From Sandaracinaceae bacterium (GTDB lineage Bacteria; Myxococcota_A; Polyangia; Polyangiales; JAFGIB01), in the NCBI GenBank assembly GCA_017881145.1, contig JADGRG010000125.1:1-6941 (forward strand): a DNA stretch of 6,941 bases. The letters run 5' to 3'. Position 1 is the stretch's first letter. Every line of letters starts with the position of its first letter. Shown here one piece after another: positions 6,512-6,941 of the stretch. The position numbers and the translations under genes are program-made. The notes below the pieces were generated by a model. It saw only the letters and a list, made by a program, of their open reading frames with translations. It made no database searches and had not been told where the DNA came from.

Positions 6512-6524
6512 CGCTCGCAGCGCT
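6510..6524. repeat. Short hairpin at the stop codon of the DsbA-like gene
   Basis: AGCGCT, CGC, AGCGCT forms a 6-bp stem with a 3-nt loop that begins inside the TAG stop. No T-run follows, so termination is doubtful. Confidence 0.3.
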
Positions 6525-6588
6525 CTCAACGCCTGCAGCACCAGCTCTTCAGCGCGCGACTGCGCTTCTTTTCGCAACGAAATCATGC

Positions 6589-6693
6589 ATGTGCGGTGGC
6601 TGCGGCCAGGGCTTCCGAGCTGGCGAGCGCGTGCTCGGCGCAGCCGTGGAGTCTCACCCGTGCACTACAGATGTGCGTCACGGAGCGCGCTAG
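6589..6693 (+). CDS. Doubtful 34-residue ORF with a CxxC knuckle
   Basis: The ORF begins MCGGCGQGFRAGERVLGAAV and ends at TAG 6691-6693. CGGC followed by FRAGERVL and a later Cys (residue 25) looks like half of a zinc ribbon or knuckle. There is no Shine-Dalgarno site, no family recognition and only 34 codons in G+C-rich DNA where chance frames are common. It could be a remnant of a larger gene or noise. Confidence 0.15.
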   Translation: MCGGCGQGFRAGERVLGAAVESHPCTTDVRHGAR

Positions 6694-6701
6694 CGACGCA
6701 C
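6673..6701. repeat. Perfect 7-bp inverted repeat upstream of the candidate IF-1 promoter
   Basis: GTGCGTC (6673-6679) and GACGCAC (6695-6701) are exact reverse complements with 15 nt between them, including the palindrome AGCGCGCT. The repeat ends 5 nt before the candidate -35 box. It could be an operator or a weak hairpin; no T-run follows. Confidence 0.3.
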
Positions 6702-6706
6702 TCTCA

Positions 6707-6735
6707 TTGCCATACGGCACGGAAACCATTACATA
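6707..6735 (+). promoter_or_regulatory. Candidate sigma-70-type promoter for the IF-1 gene
   Basis: TTGCCA (6707-6712) matches five of six bases of TTGACA and is followed after 17 nt by TACATA (6730-6735), which matches only three of six of TATAAT. It sits in one of the few A+T-richer patches of the region and points toward the IF-1 gene. Confidence 0.33.
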
Positions 6736-6786
6736 GACACGCCTCTTGCGTCCCCCGGCCTGTGGACGCCTCTGAACAGGCCCAGT

Positions 6787-6819
6787 TACAGCGCTACAGC
6801 GCTACACCGCTCACACCGC
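6787..6819 (+). repeat. Octamer tandem repeat in the IF-1 leader
   Basis: TACAGCGC occurs twice in tandem (6787-6794, 6795-6802), followed by the variant TACACCGC (6803-6810), one T, and the further diverged CACACCGC (6812-6819). The array runs directly into the first of the twin hairpins. Confidence 0.65.
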
Positions 6820-6846
6820 CGCCGAGCAGCCTTTGGCTCTCGGTGG
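6819..6846 (+). repeat. Leader hairpin 1
   Basis: GCCGAG-C-AGCC-TTT-GGCT-CTCGGT (6821-6844) folds as a 10-bp stem (one G-T pair) with one bulged C and a 3-nt loop. Two more C-G pairs at the base extend it to 6819-6846. The sequence nearly repeats at 6859-6882. Confidence 0.6.
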
Positions 6847-6858
6847 GGTTACACACGC

Positions 6859-6882
6859 GCCGAGCAGCCTTCGGCTCTCGGC
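6859..6882 (+). repeat. Leader hairpin 2, near-identical copy of hairpin 1
   Basis: GCCGAG-C-AGCC-TTC-GGCT-CTCGGC folds as 10 bp with the same bulged C. It differs from hairpin 1 only in the last loop base (T to C) and the last stem base (T to C), the second change restoring a Watson-Crick pair. It ends 5 nt before the Shine-Dalgarno site of the IF-1 gene. Confidence 0.65.
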
Positions 6883-6887
6883 TGAAC

Positions 6888-6894
6888 AAGGGAG
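6888..6894 (+). promoter_or_regulatory. Ribosome binding site of the IF-1 gene
   Basis: AAGGGAG lies 6 nt before CTG 6901. It is the only good Shine-Dalgarno match near the SRDD reading frame and points to CTG as the start. Confidence 0.6.
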
Positions 6895-6900
6895 TTTCCT

Positions 6901-6941
6901 CTGAGTCGCGACGATCATGTGCAGCTCGACGGTGTGGTGAC
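6901..6941 (+). CDS. infA: Translation initiation factor IF-1 (N-terminal part, cut by window edge; apparent CTG start)
   Basis: Thirteen full codons read (M)SRDDHVQLDGVV, with a following codon cut by the edge. Laid beside the start of E. coli IF-1 (MAKEDNIEMQGTV), nearly every position is identical or conservative: Ser/Ala, Arg/Lys, Asp/Glu, Asp/Asp, His/Asn, Val/Ile, Gln/Glu, Leu/Met, Gly/Gly, Val/Val. IF-1 is a roughly 72-residue OB-fold protein that binds the A site of the 30S subunit during initiation. An in-frame TGA at 6883-6885 leaves no ATG, GTG or TTG before the conserved residues, so CTG 6901, 6 nt after AAGGGAG, is the only fitting start. The alternative GTG at 6919 would drop conserved residues and has no ribosome binding site. 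The identification rests on a short match and could change with downstream sequence. Confidence 0.62.
   Translation, partial: MSRDDHVQLDGVV

Larger units (their letters stand above)
6512..6900 (+). other. Non-coding region and probable leader upstream of the IF-1 gene
   Basis: This stretch of 389 bases lies between the DsbA-like gene and the IF-1 start. It contains an inverted repeat (6673-6701), a weak sigma-70-like promoter (6707-6735) in a locally A+T-richer patch, an octamer tandem repeat (6787-6819) and two nearly identical hairpins (6819-6882). If the promoter is right, the transcript has an untranslated leader of about 160 nt. A frame from ATG 6585 stays open to the window edge but has the Arg/Ser-rich composition of a shadow frame. 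A separate 34-codon frame at 6589 is listed on its own as doubtful. Confidence 0.6.

Noticed and set aside
6510..6524. Intrinsic terminator after the DsbA-like gene
   Set aside because: The hairpin stem is only 6 bp and no T-run follows.
6787..6882. CRISPR-like array or mobile-element ends
   Set aside because: The repeat units are 8 bp or a pair of hairpins with no regular spacers, no flanking target duplication, and no transposase or cas gene nearby.
6585..6941. Plus-strand frame open from ATG 6585 to the window edge
   Set aside because: Its Arg/Ser-rich translation runs through tandem repeats and hairpins and overlaps the IF-1 start in another frame; it looks like a shadow.

Overview
The window is about two-thirds G+C, with dense coding on both strands. 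Its protein content points to a large-genome Myxococcota bacterium (myxobacteria, probably the Polyangia side): a Cys-rich surface lipoprotein carrying the 'CGDG...E.CD' and 'CGACGNAC' motifs common in myxobacterial exoproteins, a helix-turn-helix regulator of myxobacterial flavour, and two exported proteins. This assignment rests on protein style only; no rRNA or other phylogenetic marker is complete here.

Layout from left to right. (1) Positions 1-555, minus strand: the first 185 residues of an aldehyde dehydrogenase of the coniferyl-aldehyde-dehydrogenase type, cut by the window edge. (2) 556-868: a divergent intergenic region with a 28-bp palindrome. (3) 869-1309, plus: a small SRPBCC (START/polyketide-cyclase fold) protein. 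(4) 1338-2921 and 2911-3930, both minus: a two-gene overlapping unit. The upstream gene encodes a 339-residue protein with Fis-like and winged-helix segments. The downstream gene encodes a 527-residue lipoprotein with two Cys-rich modules and about seven beta-propeller-like repeats. (5) 4090-5373, plus, divergent from that pair: an exported protein with a signal peptide, a Pro/Ala-rich linker and a probable beta-barrel. (6) 5477-6511, plus: a DsbA-family (CPYC) thioredoxin-fold lipoprotein whose N-terminal half holds a duplicated four-cysteine module. (7) 6512-6900: a long non-coding leader region with a candidate promoter, an octamer tandem repeat and two nearly identical hairpins. (8) 6901-6941, plus: the first 13 residues of what looks like translation initiation factor IF-1, apparently starting at CTG.

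The middle of the window (about 1340-6510) is dominated by cell-envelope functions. A Cys-rich lipoprotein, a probable outer-membrane protein and a periplasm-facing thiol oxidoreductase/isomerase lie together, so disulfide formation in exported Cys-rich proteins is a reasonable but unproven common theme. The ALDH and SRPBCC genes at the left and the IF-1 gene at the right look unrelated to it. No tRNA, rRNA, CRISPR array, insertion sequence or phage gene was seen.

The points most worth a second look are the CTG start and structured leader of the IF-1 gene, the duplicated CX7CX9CX14C module fused to a DsbA domain, and the overlapping regulator/Cys-rich propeller lipoprotein pair.
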